A stretch of 64,000 bases of DNA from CAWIJJ01 sp963836405 (GCA_963836405.1 CAWIJL010000018.1:62001-126000); one strand, 5' to 3'. Counted from the stretch's first letter, positions 50,151 to 59,210 are shown. Notes: generated by a model from the sequence alone, not told the origin. A program made the numbers and translations.

Positions 50151-51034
50151 TTCAAGGTCACCAGGTAGGCAGTCAGGTCGTGAATATTTTTGTCGGTGTA
50201 GACGGTCAACAGGTCTTTGTGGCCCTGCAACGGGTCGTGGATCTCCACTTTTGGCATGTCGCCCTCACGGCGGTAGGTACGCTCGGTGCCGTCGGCATGA
50301 GCCAGCGACACCAGGAAATCGTCGATGCGGACGAGGCTGCCTTCATCCTTCTGGCCGCTGGAAGTGGTCACGGTCACGGTAGTTGGAGGCACGCCGCCGG
50401 CAGCGCCGCGTCCTCCGCGTCCACCCCGGCCGCCCGGCATCACGAGGGTGTTCTGAAGCGTCTTCGGATCGCTGTACTTCGCCCCCACCCCTTCCAGGTT
50501 CCCGGTCACCGAATGGCACGATGCGCACTTCTGCTTGAAGTAGGCCTCGCCCGCCTTGGCATCGCCCACCAGGATGCTCTCCGGCCGCATGCGCGAGAGG
50601 TCATATCCACCCACGCGAAAGCTGTGAATGAAGGCTGCGATGTCCGAGATTTGCGCCGCGGTGAGAGGAAAGGCCGGCATGCCGCGGTCCGGGAATCCCT
50701 TCTGGACCACGGGCGTCAACCGCTCACCGTTCTCGTCCAGAAGCAGAACCTCGGACCGGATCAGGTTCGGGCCGCCTTCCCCGCCGCGCGCATCCGATCC
50801 GTGGCAGAACTGGCAATTTACGCCGTAGAGAGCCTTGCCGCGCTGGAGCACTGCCGGGTCCGCAGGCGGCCGCTGCGGGTAAGCTCCGCCGAACCCTCCT
50901 CCCCCGCCCCGGCCTCCGCGGCCTGCCGGCGGCGTTGCCGGTGTGCCCGCCGTCCGCGGCTGCTGCGCCGGCCCCGGAAACGCAAACGTCCCTAAGGCAA
51001 GCAGCCCTGCGGCCATCGACTTTCTGGTAATCAC
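50147..51034 (-). CDS. Diheme c-type cytochrome with Gly/Arg-rich linkers
   Basis: The 295-residue secreted cytochrome has heme motifs CQFCH (74-78) and CASCH (170-174), with axial Met candidates in RGMPAFPLTAAQI and the second domain. It has two unusual Gly/Arg-rich linkers (about 38-50 and 201-214, GGRGGRGGRG). The GTG at 51034 follows GAGGGG. It would carry electrons from the PQQ protein, whose start overlaps its stop. The C-terminal 75 residues (TVTVTTSSGQKDEGSLVRID to the end) form a beta-rich module common in Solibacter-like cytochromes. Confidence 0.87.
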   Translation of the reverse strand: MITRKSMAAGLLALGTFAFPGPAQQPRTAGTPATPPAGRGGRGGGGGFGGAYPQRPPADPAVLQRGKALYGVNCQFCHGSDARGGEGGPNLIRSEVLLLDENGERLTPVVQKGFPDRGMPAFPLTAAQISDIAAFIHSFRVGGYDLSRMRPESILVGDAKAGEAYFKQKCASCHSVTGNLEGVGAKYSDPKTLQNTLVMPGGRGGRGGRGAAGGVPPTTVTVTTSSGQKDEGSLVRIDDFLVSLAHADGTERTYRREGDMPKVEIHDPLQGHKDLLTVYTDKNIHDLTAYLVTLK

Positions 51035-51084
51035 TTGAAAACGTCCCCTCTTGGGGCCGAGTATATCATGGGCCCCTCGAGGTG

Positions 51085-51768
51085 CTACCTTTCGAGCCGC
51101 CGGCGGCACTCGTCCAGCATCTCCGCGGTGCGGGTGGCGCCCGAGCGGGCCACTCCGATCAAGCGAACTTCGAGCAGGGCATCCAGGGTGCGGATGCCAC
51201 CCGCGGCTTTGACCCGCACCTGTGCCGGCGAATGACGGCGCATCAGTTTCAGGTCGTCCAGGGTGGCGCCGCCCGGGCCGTAGCCGGTGGAGGTTTTGAC
51301 GAAGTCCGCGCCCACGTCCGCGCAGATTTCGCACAGCCTGATTTTCTGGGAATCCTGGAGGTAACAGTTCTCGAAGATCACCTTCACGATGGCGCCGCCC
51401 GGGTGAGCCAGGGCCACCACCGCCTGGATGTCGCGGCAGACGTACGTCCAATCTTCGGCAAGCACTTTGCCGATGTTCACCACCATGTCGAGTTCGGTGC
51501 CGCCATCGTGGATAGCCTGGTCGGCTTCGGCCTGCTTGGCGGCGGTGGTATGGCCGCCGTGGGGAAATCCGATAACGGTGGAGGCGGCGACGGCGCTCCC
51601 GGCCAGCAGTTCGGCGCAGCGCGCCAGGTAATAAGGCTTGACGCAGGCGGAGGCAACGTCGTAGCGGCGCGCGAGCAGGCACCCTGCCTCGAGTTCGCAG
51701 TCGGTCAGGGTTGGATTGAGCAGCGAGTGATCGATCATTTTGGCGATGTCGCTGTAGGTGTAATCCAT
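51085..51768 (-). CDS. deoC: Deoxyribose-phosphate aldolase
   Basis: The 227-residue TIM-barrel class I aldolase splits 2-deoxyribose 5-phosphate into glyceraldehyde 3-phosphate and acetaldehyde in deoxynucleoside catabolism. DHSLLNPTLT near the N-terminus, ELDMVVNIGKVL (proton-relay Lys) and FVKTSTGYGPGGAT (Schiff-base Lys) are all present. The ATG at 51768 removes eight non-conserved residues. It is divergent from the isomerase-like gene 54 bases away. Confidence 0.93.
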   Translation of the reverse strand: MDYTYSDIAKMIDHSLLNPTLTDCELEAGCLLARRYDVASACVKPYYLARCAELLAGSAVAASTVIGFPHGGHTTAAKQAEADQAIHDGGTELDMVVNIGKVLAEDWTYVCRDIQAVVALAHPGGAIVKVIFENCYLQDSQKIRLCEICADVGADFVKTSTGYGPGGATLDDLKLMRRHSPAQVRVKAAGGIRTLDALLEVRLIGVARSGATRTAEMLDECRRRLER

Positions 51769-51822
51769 AGCTGTAGGGTAGGCCCCCGGCAAGGGGACCG
51801 CAACGGCGGTAGAATCAGAGCC

Positions 51823-52698
51823 GTGAACCGCCGCAGCTTTTTGCTATCCGCGGCAGCCGGAGCTTCCGTTGCTGCCGCCGCACCGGAACGGCTACCCATA
51901 CGCAAGGCCGTGGAGTTCAGCATGCTGCCCGCGTCGGCCAGCGTCCTGGACCGCTTCCGGATCGCCCGCGAGGCGGGCTTCGAGGAGATCGAGTGCCCGA
52001 CAACGCCCGAAACGGCGAAGGCCGAGGAGATGCTGGAAGCCTCGCGCAAGATCGGCCTGCGCATCCACTCCGTGATGAACGCGGAGCACTGGCGCAGTCC
52101 GCTGTCCTCGAGCGACCCGGCAGTGGTGGAAAAGAGCCTGGAGGGAATGCGCACAAGCCTGCGCAACGCCGCTTTGTGGAAGGCCGATTCGGTGCTGCTG
52201 GTGCCGGCGGTGGTGAATGCGGAAACGAGTTATGCGGACGCTTGGGAGCGCAGCCAGCGGCAGATCCGGAAACTGCTTCCGATGGCGCAGGACTTGAAGG
52301 TGGTCATCGGCATCGAGAACGTGTGGAACAAGTTTCTGCTGAGCCCGCTCGAATACGCGCGCTACGTGGACGAATTTCAAAGCCCGTGGGTGCGCGCCTA
52401 TTTCGACGTGGGGAACGTGGCGATCACGGGGTTTCCGCAGGACTGGATCCGGACCGCCGGGAAGCGAATCGTGAAGGTCCACATCAAAGATTTCGCCTTC
52501 AAGACGGACCCGAACCTGCGCAAGCGGGTAGCCGATTTCGCGGCGTTATACGAGGGGGAAATCGATTGGAAGGCGGTGCATGACGCCCTGGCCGCGATCG
52601 GATACAGCGGCACCGCCACGGTGGAACTTCCGGGCGGTGACGCGGAGTATCTGAAAGAAGTGAGCCGGCGATTCGACCGGATCCTGGAGGGCGGGTAG
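51823..52698 (+). CDS. Tat-exported sugar phosphate isomerase/epimerase-like TIM-barrel protein
   Basis: The 291-residue protein begins NRRSFLLSAAAGASVAAAA, a typical Tat signal, and continues as a xylose-isomerase-like AP-endonuclease-2 barrel. The metal/active-site segments are REAGFEEIECPTTPE, LKVVIGIENVWNKF (Glu), VRAYFDVGNVAITG (Asp) and IVKVHIKDFAF (His/Asp), then ATVELPGGDAEYL. Such proteins are abundant in Acidobacteriota and Planctomycetota, and usually epimerise or isomerise sugars. The GTG start has a weak ribosome site. Substrate unknown. Confidence 0.85.
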   Translation: MNRRSFLLSAAAGASVAAAAPERLPIRKAVEFSMLPASASVLDRFRIAREAGFEEIECPTTPETAKAEEMLEASRKIGLRIHSVMNAEHWRSPLSSSDPAVVEKSLEGMRTSLRNAALWKADSVLLVPAVVNAETSYADAWERSQRQIRKLLPMAQDLKVVIGIENVWNKFLLSPLEYARYVDEFQSPWVRAYFDVGNVAITGFPQDWIRTAGKRIVKVHIKDFAFKTDPNLRKRVADFAALYEGEIDWKAVHDALAAIGYSGTATVELPGGDAEYLKEVSRRFDRILEGG

Positions 52699-52711
52699 CC
52701 CCGCCCCATGC

Positions 52712-53449
52712 TTACTTGATTTTCTCGTCCCGTTCCACTTTGCCGTCGCGCACGGAGATGATGCGATGGGCGTGGAGGGCGATATCGTGCTCGTGGGTAA
52801 CCAGCACGATGGTGTTTCCCTGCTGGTAGAGGCGTTCGAAGAGGGCCATGATTTCGTTACCGGTGGCGGTATCGAGGTTTCCGGTCGGCTCGTCGGCTAG
52901 CAGGATGGAGGGGTTGTTCACCAGGGCTCGAGCCACGGCAACGCGCTGGCGCTGGCCGCCGGAAAGCTCGTTGGGCTTGTGGTGCATACGCTTTTCGAGG
53001 TCCACCTGGCGCATGGCGTTCTTGGCCATTTCCATGCGCTTTTCGGCCGAGATGCCGGCGTAGATGAGCGGCAGTTCCACGTTGTGCAGCGAAGTGGCGC
53101 GTGGCAGCAGGTTGAACGTCTGGAAAACGAACCCGATTTCCTTGTTGCGGATGCGGGCGAGTTCATCGTCGCTCATCTCGCTGACGAGGTTGCCGTTGAT
53201 GTAGTAGTGGCCCCTGGTGGGAGTATCCAGGCAACCGATCAGGTTCATCAGGGTGGATTTTCCGGAGCCGGAAGGTCCCATGATGGCGACGTACTCGCCG
53301 CGCTTGATCTCGATATCGACTCCCGATACCGCATGGATCTCCGTATCGCCCATGATGTAGGTTTTCCAGAGATCGTAGGTGCGGATAACGATACCGTCCC
53401 GCTTCAGTTGTTCGCCGCGCTGTAAAAGTTCTTTATCGACTGCCGCCAT
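52712..53449 (-). CDS. MacB/LolD-type ABC transporter ATPase
   Basis: The 245-residue ATPase has Walker A GPSGSGKSTLMNLIG, Q-loop FVFQTFNLLP, signature LSGGQRQRVAVARAL, Walker B ILLADEPTGNLDT and H-loop LVTHEHDIA. The FNLLPRATSLHNVELPL pattern is characteristic of the MacB/LolD/FtsE family. It lies 36 bases after the MacA-like adaptor. The matching FtsX-type permease is not in the following sequence, so it must be encoded elsewhere. Confidence 0.92.
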   Translation of the reverse strand: MAAVDKELLQRGEQLKRDGIVIRTYDLWKTYIMGDTEIHAVSGVDIEIKRGEYVAIMGPSGSGKSTLMNLIGCLDTPTRGHYYINGNLVSEMSDDELARIRNKEIGFVFQTFNLLPRATSLHNVELPLIYAGISAEKRMEMAKNAMRQVDLEKRMHHKPNELSGGQRQRVAVARALVNNPSILLADEPTGNLDTATGNEIMALFERLYQQGNTIVLVTHEHDIALHAHRIISVRDGKVERDEKIK

Positions 53450-53485
53450 CTAAATGGTTCTCGTTTCTGGGGTACCTTCGCCGGT

Positions 53486-54913
53486 TCAGGACTTGGCTGC
53501 CGTCTCGACCTTGTTATCGACCTTCACCTGAGCCTCGTTCTTGATGGTCCGGATCACCTGATATGTGCCCGTGATGATGGTGTCGCCGTCTTTCAGGCCG
53601 CTGAGGACCTCGATATCCGTCGCACCGGTGATTCCGGTTTCCACTTTTCGAAACTCCGCCTTATCCGCTGCAACCACGAACACGCCCGTGATTTCTTCCT
53701 TCTTCGCCTTCTCCGCCGCCGGATCGGGCTTGGTCGCCGCCGAGGCGGCATTACCGGTCCCGGCAGGTTTTGCCTCGAGATCGCCCTTTTGACGGACGGT
53801 CAGCGCCTGGATCGGTATTGTTAGGACGTTGGAACGGGTGGCTGTGGTTATCTTGGCGGTGCAAGAAAGTCCGGGGCGAATTTCGTCCGGAGGGTTCTCC
53901 AGAGCGACAACTACTTTAAAATCCTTAGCTTCCTGGCTGGAAATGGCACTTTGCGAAGCCGCCATTCCGGAGGAACGGAGGATGGCGGTGTTGCCGATTT
54001 CGCTGACATGGCCCTTGAAAGTCTTGCCGGGAATGGCGTCGATGGATACTTCGACCGGCTGATTGAGGCTCACGTTGACAATGTCCGTCTCATCCACCTT
54101 GACCTCGGCGGTGATCAGCGACATGTCGGCGATAGTCATGATGATGGTGCCCGTCTGGTTTTGTAGGCCGGGAACCACGCTTTCGCCCTGACGCACGGGG
54201 AGATTGGTGACTACACCATCGAGGGGAGCGTAGGAGTTGCGCTTGCTGAGGACATCGCTGGCGCGTACCAGGTTCGCCCGGGCGATAGCGATGCGCCGCT
54301 GGGTTGAGGCGAGCTGGGCAGCAGTCTGTTCGCGCTGGGCCCTCGCCTGGCTGACGCGGGCCTCGGATTGGGTGATGGCGGCGCGCTGGGCCTCGTAGCT
54401 GAACTTCTTCAGGTCATATTCCTGTTTGGCCAGAAGCTTTTCTTTGTAGAGGGCATCGGCGCGATCCATCTCCGCTTTCATGCGGTTCAGATCCGCCTTA
54501 TCGCGTTCGAGCCCTGCCTGGAGGGTGCTGACATTCTCGTCGGCTGCCTTGAGGCCGGCTTCGGACGCGGTGGAATCGGCTTCGGCGGAAGCGAGAGTGG
54601 CCTTTTGAGCGTTCACATCGGCTTCCGGCTGGGTGTCTTCGATTTTGGCCAGGAGTTGGCCCTTTCGGACGTGATCCCCTTCTCTGACCAGAAGGTCCGT
54701 GATTTCACCCATGGCGTTAGCGCCTATGTTGATGTAATTCTTGGGTTTGATCTCGCCTGAAGCGGTTACGACGCTGGTCAGGTCCTGGCGGACGACGGTG
54801 CCGGTCTGGACTGTGACGACTCCGCGCTTGCTATAGACGGTACTCGCATACACGCCGATAGCCGCGATTACGAGGGCAGCAATGGTTATAGTTATCTTCC
54901 ACTTACGCTTCAC
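53486..54913 (-). CDS. MacA-type periplasmic adaptor (HlyD family)
   Basis: The 475-residue adaptor has an N-terminal membrane anchor (KITITIAALVIAAIGVYA). The lipoyl half follows (TASGEIKPKNYINIGANAMGE), then a long helical hairpin (about 95-220), SYAPLDGVVTNLPVRQGESV (second lipoyl half), and beta-barrel and membrane-proximal domains. A Lys/Ala/Pro-rich insert (AKPAGTGNAASAATKPDPAA) interrupts the C-terminal domain. With the adjacent ATPase it forms part of a MacAB-like pump or a lipoprotein-type exporter. Confidence 0.9.
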   Translation of the reverse strand: MKRKWKITITIAALVIAAIGVYASTVYSKRGVVTVQTGTVVRQDLTSVVTASGEIKPKNYINIGANAMGEITDLLVREGDHVRKGQLLAKIEDTQPEADVNAQKATLASAEADSTASEAGLKAADENVSTLQAGLERDKADLNRMKAEMDRADALYKEKLLAKQEYDLKKFSYEAQRAAITQSEARVSQARAQREQTAAQLASTQRRIAIARANLVRASDVLSKRNSYAPLDGVVTNLPVRQGESVVPGLQNQTGTIIMTIADMSLITAEVKVDETDIVNVSLNQPVEVSIDAIPGKTFKGHVSEIGNTAILRSSGMAASQSAISSQEAKDFKVVVALENPPDEIRPGLSCTAKITTATRSNVLTIPIQALTVRQKGDLEAKPAGTGNAASAATKPDPAAEKAKKEEITGVFVVAADKAEFRKVETGITGATDIEVLSGLKDGDTIITGTYQVIRTIKNEAQVKVDNKVETAAKS

Positions 54914-55046
54914 GACGACACTCTCCCCTTTTCCTTGTCCAACGAGTATAGACGCCAGTTCGATGATGGGAGTTCACTGTTATTTTACACCCAGGTATCC
55001 GGCACTCCTAAAAAAGAGAGACGGATAGACGAGGAAGGAATTAGCC

Positions 55047-55883
55047 TCAGAGGAAGAAGTTGCCCATTCGGCGAAATTTGGCGTATCGGTTTTGGATCAA
55101 CTGGTCCGGACTGAAAGCGGTAAGTTCGTCCAGGCGCGCGCGTAGGTGTTCGCGGAGCGATTCGGCGGCGCGCTTCGGATCTTCCTGGGCGCCACCTTCG
55201 GGTTCGGGAACGATGCCGTCGATCAGTCCGAGTTCGAGCAGGTCCGGCGCAGTCAGGCGGAGCGCCGCCGCCGCCTGCTCGGCCTTGCCGGAATCGCGGT
55301 AGATGATGGCCGCGCAACTTTCCGGGGAAATGACGCTGTAGACCGCGTTTTCGAGCATCAAGACGGTATTTCCCACTCCGAGGGCGAGCGCGCCTCCGCT
55401 GCCGCCCTCTCCGATGCACGTGACGACGACCGGCACGGGAAGCCGGGACATCTCGCGAAGATTGCGGGCAATGGCCTCGGCTTGGCCCCGCTCCTCGGCA
55501 TCGATGCCGGGGTACGCGCCGGGGGTATCGAGAAACGTGAGGATGGGGCGGCCGAACTTGCCGGCAATGTGCATGGCGCGGAGCGCTTTGCGGTAGCCCT
55601 CCGGTTTGGGCATGCCGAAATTGCGATAGAGCTTCTGCTTGGTGTCGCGGCCTTTCTGCTCGGCGACGATCATGACCGGACGGTTTTCGAAAGTTCCCAG
55701 ACCGGTCACGATGGCGGGATCGTCTCCGAAAGAGCGGTCGCCGTGGATCTCCTGGAAATCCGCTATCAGGAACCCGATGTAATCGAGAGAGTGAGGTCGC
55801 TTGGGATGGCGGGCAAGCTGGACCCGCCGCCATGCGGGATTCGGCTCAGGCGGCGCTGTGTCGGGCTTTATTTCCGGATCCAC
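55047..55883 (-). CDS. accA: Acetyl-CoA carboxylase carboxyltransferase subunit alpha
   Basis: The 278-residue crotonase-fold subunit transfers the carboxyl group from biotin to acetyl-CoA in fatty-acid synthesis. Visible are RPHSLDYIGFLIADFQEIHGD, LTFLDTPGAYPGIDAEERGQ and the oxyanion-hole region GEGGSGGALALGVG, then AVYSVISPESCAAIIYRD. It lacks part of the N-terminal helix present in the 319-residue E. coli protein but is otherwise complete. The accD partner is not in the window. Confidence 0.93.
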   Translation of the reverse strand: MDPEIKPDTAPPEPNPAWRRVQLARHPKRPHSLDYIGFLIADFQEIHGDRSFGDDPAIVTGLGTFENRPVMIVAEQKGRDTKQKLYRNFGMPKPEGYRKALRAMHIAGKFGRPILTFLDTPGAYPGIDAEERGQAEAIARNLREMSRLPVPVVVTCIGEGGSGGALALGVGNTVLMLENAVYSVISPESCAAIIYRDSGKAEQAAAALRLTAPDLLELGLIDGIVPEPEGGAQEDPKRAAESLREHLRARLDELTAFSPDQLIQNRYAKFRRMGNFFL

Positions 55884-56056
55884 TCAGAACATATTAGCAG
55901 GCGCAACAGCCGCAGCTTTTCTCGTATGGCAGGATACTCTCCGGCAGAAGCTGTAACCAGCAGCACGATGGATCGGTTCTCAATCGTCCGCCACAGGCGG
56001 CAAGTCGCTTGTCAATCCGGGGCCTGAAAACGAAACTCAAATTAAGGAGGGGGCGA

Positions 56057-56554
56057 ATGCATCTGGTTTCTCTGCAGGACCTCTATATCAAAGAGCTTAG
56101 GGACTTATACGATGCCGAGCAGCGGATTATCGAGGCGCTGCCGGAAATGGCCGAGGCGGCCAGCGCTTCGGACCTGAAGCAGGCATTTGAATCTCATTTG
56201 GCTGAGACGCGTAATCAGGTGAACCGGCTGGAAGAAGTCTTCCGCATGTTGAAAGAGACGCCCAAGCGACAGAAATGCAAGGGCATTCAGGGAATTCTCG
56301 AGGAAGGCGAGGAACTGATGGACGAGGATGCCGCGCCGGCAGTATGCGACGCGGCGCTGATTTCGGCAGCCCAGCGGGTAGAGCACTACGAAATTGCGGC
56401 CTATGGCACGGTGAGAACCTTCGCGAGGCGCCTCGGTTTCGAGGATCAGGCCAAGCTGTTGCAGCAGACACTCGCGGAAGAGGCGAACGCGGATAAAAAA
56501 TTGACGGCACTGGCGGAATCGCACGTCAACGAGCAGGCGAGGAGCGCCAGATAG
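56057..56554 (+). CDS. DUF892 (YciE/YciF-like) ferritin-fold protein
   Basis: The 165-residue four-helix protein begins LQDLYIKELRDLYDAEQRI, the DUF892 hallmark, with acidic/His residues (Glu, HLAE, RVEHYEIAAYGT) positioned for a possible di-metal site. The ATG at 56057 follows a strong AAGGAGGGGG site. YciF-type proteins are stress-induced in enterobacteria; biochemical role unclear. The next gene follows 27 bases later and is probably co-transcribed. Confidence 0.88.
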   Translation: MHLVSLQDLYIKELRDLYDAEQRIIEALPEMAEAASASDLKQAFESHLAETRNQVNRLEEVFRMLKETPKRQKCKGIQGILEEGEELMDEDAAPAVCDAALISAAQRVEHYEIAAYGTVRTFARRLGFEDQAKLLQQTLAEEANADKKLTALAESHVNEQARSAR

Positions 56555-56581
56555 AAGTTAGAGAACGAGGAGATCGCAACA

Positions 56582-57073
56582 ATGTGTGACTATTCGCTCA
56601 TGGCAGTACCGAACCGGCTGGCGATGGAGGGTGAGGAACTGGTGACGCACCGGTTCCCGACGGGCTCTCTGGGGCTGGCCTCGCCCAATGAAATCAAACG
56701 CTTGAAGGATCCGCAGCCAGTTTCCCGCAAGAGTGTCTGGTGTGCGGTGCGGGACTTCTTCAACCCGCCGAAAGCCGAAGCCGTAGCGGCAGTGTGCATT
56801 CCACCGGGTGCCCGCCTCCGCTTGGGCGACATTCCGGCGCGTCTGCAACACGAACTGGCAGTAGGCTGCTCGGAAGAGGTAGTCTTCACCCAGATCTCGG
56901 CGGCGGTGAACAGCTACCGCGACGCGGTGCGGTTTTCAAACGGCCGCGAAGTGCGCTTGCAGGAACTCCGCGAGGGGCAGGCCGTCGCCGTGCTCGACCT
57001 TTCCGGGGCGGAGGCGCTGGACCTCGACAGGCTGCGGGAGGAGCGTCCGGAGTATACGTATCGCGTGCGGTAG
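56582..57073 (+). CDS. Conserved hypothetical protein with N-terminal Met-Cys-Asp-Tyr-Ser
   Basis: The 163-residue protein has no signal or membrane helix. It begins CDYSLMAVPNRLAMEGEELV; proteins with an MCDYS-type start and a following V...R...G pattern occur in soil Proteobacteria and Acidobacteriota without known function. A second Cys lies in RKSVWCAVRDFF, a third in AAVCIPPGARLRLGDIP, and a fourth in AVGCSEEVVF. GGAG precedes the start. It is paired with the DUF892 gene, so a stress role is a reasonable guess, no more. Confidence 0.7.
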   Translation: MCDYSLMAVPNRLAMEGEELVTHRFPTGSLGLASPNEIKRLKDPQPVSRKSVWCAVRDFFNPPKAEAVAAVCIPPGARLRLGDIPARLQHELAVGCSEEVVFTQISAAVNSYRDAVRFSNGREVRLQELREGQAVAVLDLSGAEALDLDRLREERPEYTYRVR

Positions 57074-57147
57074 CAGAATTCCCACGCGGTGGGAGCCGAA
57101 TCGATCGCGGAACTGGGCTACACTGGAACATCCGGGTCCGGTTTCGC

Positions 57148-57972
57148 TTGATCGATCTGCACTCACATACCAACCAGTCCGACGGCACTTGTTCGCCGGC
57201 GGAACTTGTGTCGGTGGCCGTTGTTCAAGGCGTCAAGACGCTGGCGATTACGGATCACGACACGTTTGCGGGCTACGACGAAGCGCGACCCCATGCCTTG
57301 CGCCTGGGGCTCGAGTTGATCTGCGGCATCGAGCTTTCCACCAAACTGAACGGCCATTCGGTGCACCTTCTCGGTTATTTCCGCGGCGATCGCGACCTGA
57401 GCGGCTTCCGCGAGTGGATTCTGGAGATGCAGGCTTCGCGCCGGGAGCGGAATGTGCGGCTGGCGGCGCGACTCCGGGAGTTGGGGCTCGATATAGCGGT
57501 TGAAGAAGCGGAGGCGCTGGGCAGGGGCATGACGGGCCGGCCGCACTTCGCACAGATCATGGTGGAGAAGGGCTACGTCGCCAATCTCCGCCAGGCTTTC
57601 GACGACTACCTGGACGAGTCGGCGAAGGGCTATGTCTACCGCCAGGAACCGGGTTTTGCGGAAAGCGTGCAGCGCATCCGCGGCGCCGGGGGGATCGCTT
57701 CACTGGCGCATCCGGTTCGCGTCCGCGGCGACGTTCCCGCCATGCTGCCCGATTTGAGCAACATGGGGTTGAACGCCCTGGAGGCTTACCACAGCGATCA
57801 CGGTCCGCGTGAAACGGAGATGTACCTGGAACTGGCCTGCAAGTATGGCCTGCTGGTGACGGGCGGCTCGGATTTTCACGGCCTGGTGAAGCCGGAGGTG
57901 GCGTTGGGCACCGGCTACAATGGCAACCTGAAGGTGCCCGAAGACCTGGTGGACCGTCTAGGCTTGCGGTGA
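57148..57972 (+). CDS. PHP-domain phosphoesterase
   Basis: The 274-residue PHP-family metal-dependent phosphoesterase, related to nucleoside-3',5'-bisphosphate / RNase AM-type proteins, has the four metal motifs DLHSHTNQSDGTCSP, LAITDHDTFAGYDEA, ICGIELSTKLNGHSVHLLGY and ASLAHPVRV, plus the C-terminal GGSDFHG. Together these hold the trinuclear site. TTG at 57148 directly precedes the first motif; a longer frame to 56740 is a shadow of the upstream gene. The 3' end overlaps the convergent ygfZ by 15 bases. Confidence 0.9.
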   Translation: MIDLHSHTNQSDGTCSPAELVSVAVVQGVKTLAITDHDTFAGYDEARPHALRLGLELICGIELSTKLNGHSVHLLGYFRGDRDLSGFREWILEMQASRRERNVRLAARLRELGLDIAVEEAEALGRGMTGRPHFAQIMVEKGYVANLRQAFDDYLDESAKGYVYRQEPGFAESVQRIRGAGGIASLAHPVRVRGDVPAMLPDLSNMGLNALEAYHSDHGPRETEMYLELACKYGLLVTGGSDFHGLVKPEVALGTGYNGNLKVPEDLVDRLGLR

Positions 57973-58794
57973 GACGCGGGCGTAACCGAGGGCGATCACC
58001 TTTCCCGATTGCGGCGAAAGTACCGACGAGGTGATTTCCGTGTCGCGGTTCTCGAACGTCAGACGGGTGCCGGGAGCCGGGGGCTCAGCCGTATCCAGTT
58101 CCATGCGCCGCAGTTCGCGATTCACATGGCCCCGGGCACGGATGCGCTCCACAATTTCCTGGCCGAGGTAGCAGCCTTTGCTGAAACTGACGGCGTGCAT
58201 CTGCAGAGTCTCCTGCGGCAGCGTAGTTTCCAAAATATCTTCGCCGTAACGCGGTTTGCCGTTCTCGATGCGGACGATGCGGGCGTCTTCGGATGTGGCG
58301 GCGACGGCTCCGGCCGATTCGACCTCCGCTATAAGGCCGGGCAGCGCGGAGGGCGAACAGTAGACGCGATATCCGGGCTGTCCGGTGATCGTGAACGGAG
58401 CGGCGATGTGGTCGCCGGGCGGAAGTTGCAGGCCGTTCGCGCCGGGGCCCTCGATGCCGATGGAGGCGGTGGAGCCGGTGACGTCGGTGAGTTCGATCTG
58501 ATCCGCCACCCGGTACTTCAGGATGTGGCGCAGAACTTTTTCGCGCAGCTCGGGCTCGGTATCGATGAGGAAGCGGTCTTCGAGGCAAAGCAGTTCGAGA
58601 TCGCCGAGAATGCGGCCCTGCGGCGTAAGCAAGAAGGCGTAGCAACTGTCTCCGGGACTCATCTTCTTCACCTCGTTCGAGGTCACGTTGTGGAGGAACC
58701 GGGCGCGGTCCCGGCCGCGCGCCTCCAGCCTGCCGCGGTCGGAAAGGTCCAGCCAGGCGACGCCCTGGCGCAATGCTTCGTAGCCCTTAGTCAT
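57958..58794 (-). CDS. ygfZ: YgfZ/GcvT-family folate-binding protein
   Basis: The 278-residue protein has an aminomethyltransferase fold. It carries the YgfZ signature K-G-C-Y-x-G-Q-E in SKGCYLGQEIVERIRARGH, which contains the functional Cys, and an N-terminal RARFLHNVTSNEVKKM block. YgfZ supports iron-sulfur protein maturation with folate. The ATG at 58794 lies three bases after the upstream membrane-protein stop, so the pair is probably co-transcribed. Confidence 0.9.
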   Translation of the reverse strand: MTKGYEALRQGVAWLDLSDRGRLEARGRDRARFLHNVTSNEVKKMSPGDSCYAFLLTPQGRILGDLELLCLEDRFLIDTEPELREKVLRHILKYRVADQIELTDVTGSTASIGIEGPGANGLQLPPGDHIAAPFTITGQPGYRVYCSPSALPGLIAEVESAGAVAATSEDARIVRIENGKPRYGEDILETTLPQETLQMHAVSFSKGCYLGQEIVERIRARGHVNRELRRMELDTAEPPAPGTRLTFENRDTEITSSVLSPQSGKVIALGYARVSPQA

Positions 58795-58796
58795 AG

Positions 58797-59210
58797 TTAG
58801 AAGATGCGGCGGAGCCATGCCGAGATGAGCAGAATCAGCAAACCCGAGATCACGGTGCCGGTCATCATTCGTGTGCGTCGCGGGTTATTGGGTTGAACGA
58901 TCAGGATGGCGACCGCGAACACGTGCAGGGCCAGCAGCAGCTTGACCCCGAGCAGCATGTGATAGAAGGGCCTGTGCCCCGGGGTGGTGAGCAGGTTGAA
59001 GGTTCCGGAGAGCACCAGTCCGGCAATGGCGGCATACACGAACGGGCGGTAGCGCGCGGCCCAGGCTTCGGACAGCGAAAGGCGGGCTTCCTCGGAGACC
59101 GCGGCAAGCGAAGGAGCCATCACCAGCCGCGCGAAGAGGATACCGCCGATCAGGGTGGCCATGGAAGCGATGTGAAGCCATCGCACCACGACGAAGAGCG
59201 CGTCGGACAT
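58797..59210 (-). CDS. Four-helix membrane protein (CopD/DUF2269-like)
   Basis: The 137-residue protein has four predicted helices: LFVVVRWLHIASMATLIGGI, RPFVYAAIAGLVLSGTFNLL, MLLGVKLLLALHVFAVAILI and a C-terminal GTVISGLLILLISAWL. The RWLHI and HVFAV histidines are in the positions that bind heme or copper in CopD-like proteins. The ATG at 59210 removes an upstream low-quality stretch. It is probably linked to ygfZ; role unknown. Confidence 0.75.
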   Translation of the reverse strand: MSDALFVVVRWLHIASMATLIGGILFARLVMAPSLAAVSEEARLSLSEAWAARYRPFVYAAIAGLVLSGTFNLLTTPGHRPFYHMLLGVKLLLALHVFAVAILIVQPNNPRRTRMMTGTVISGLLILLISAWLRRIF

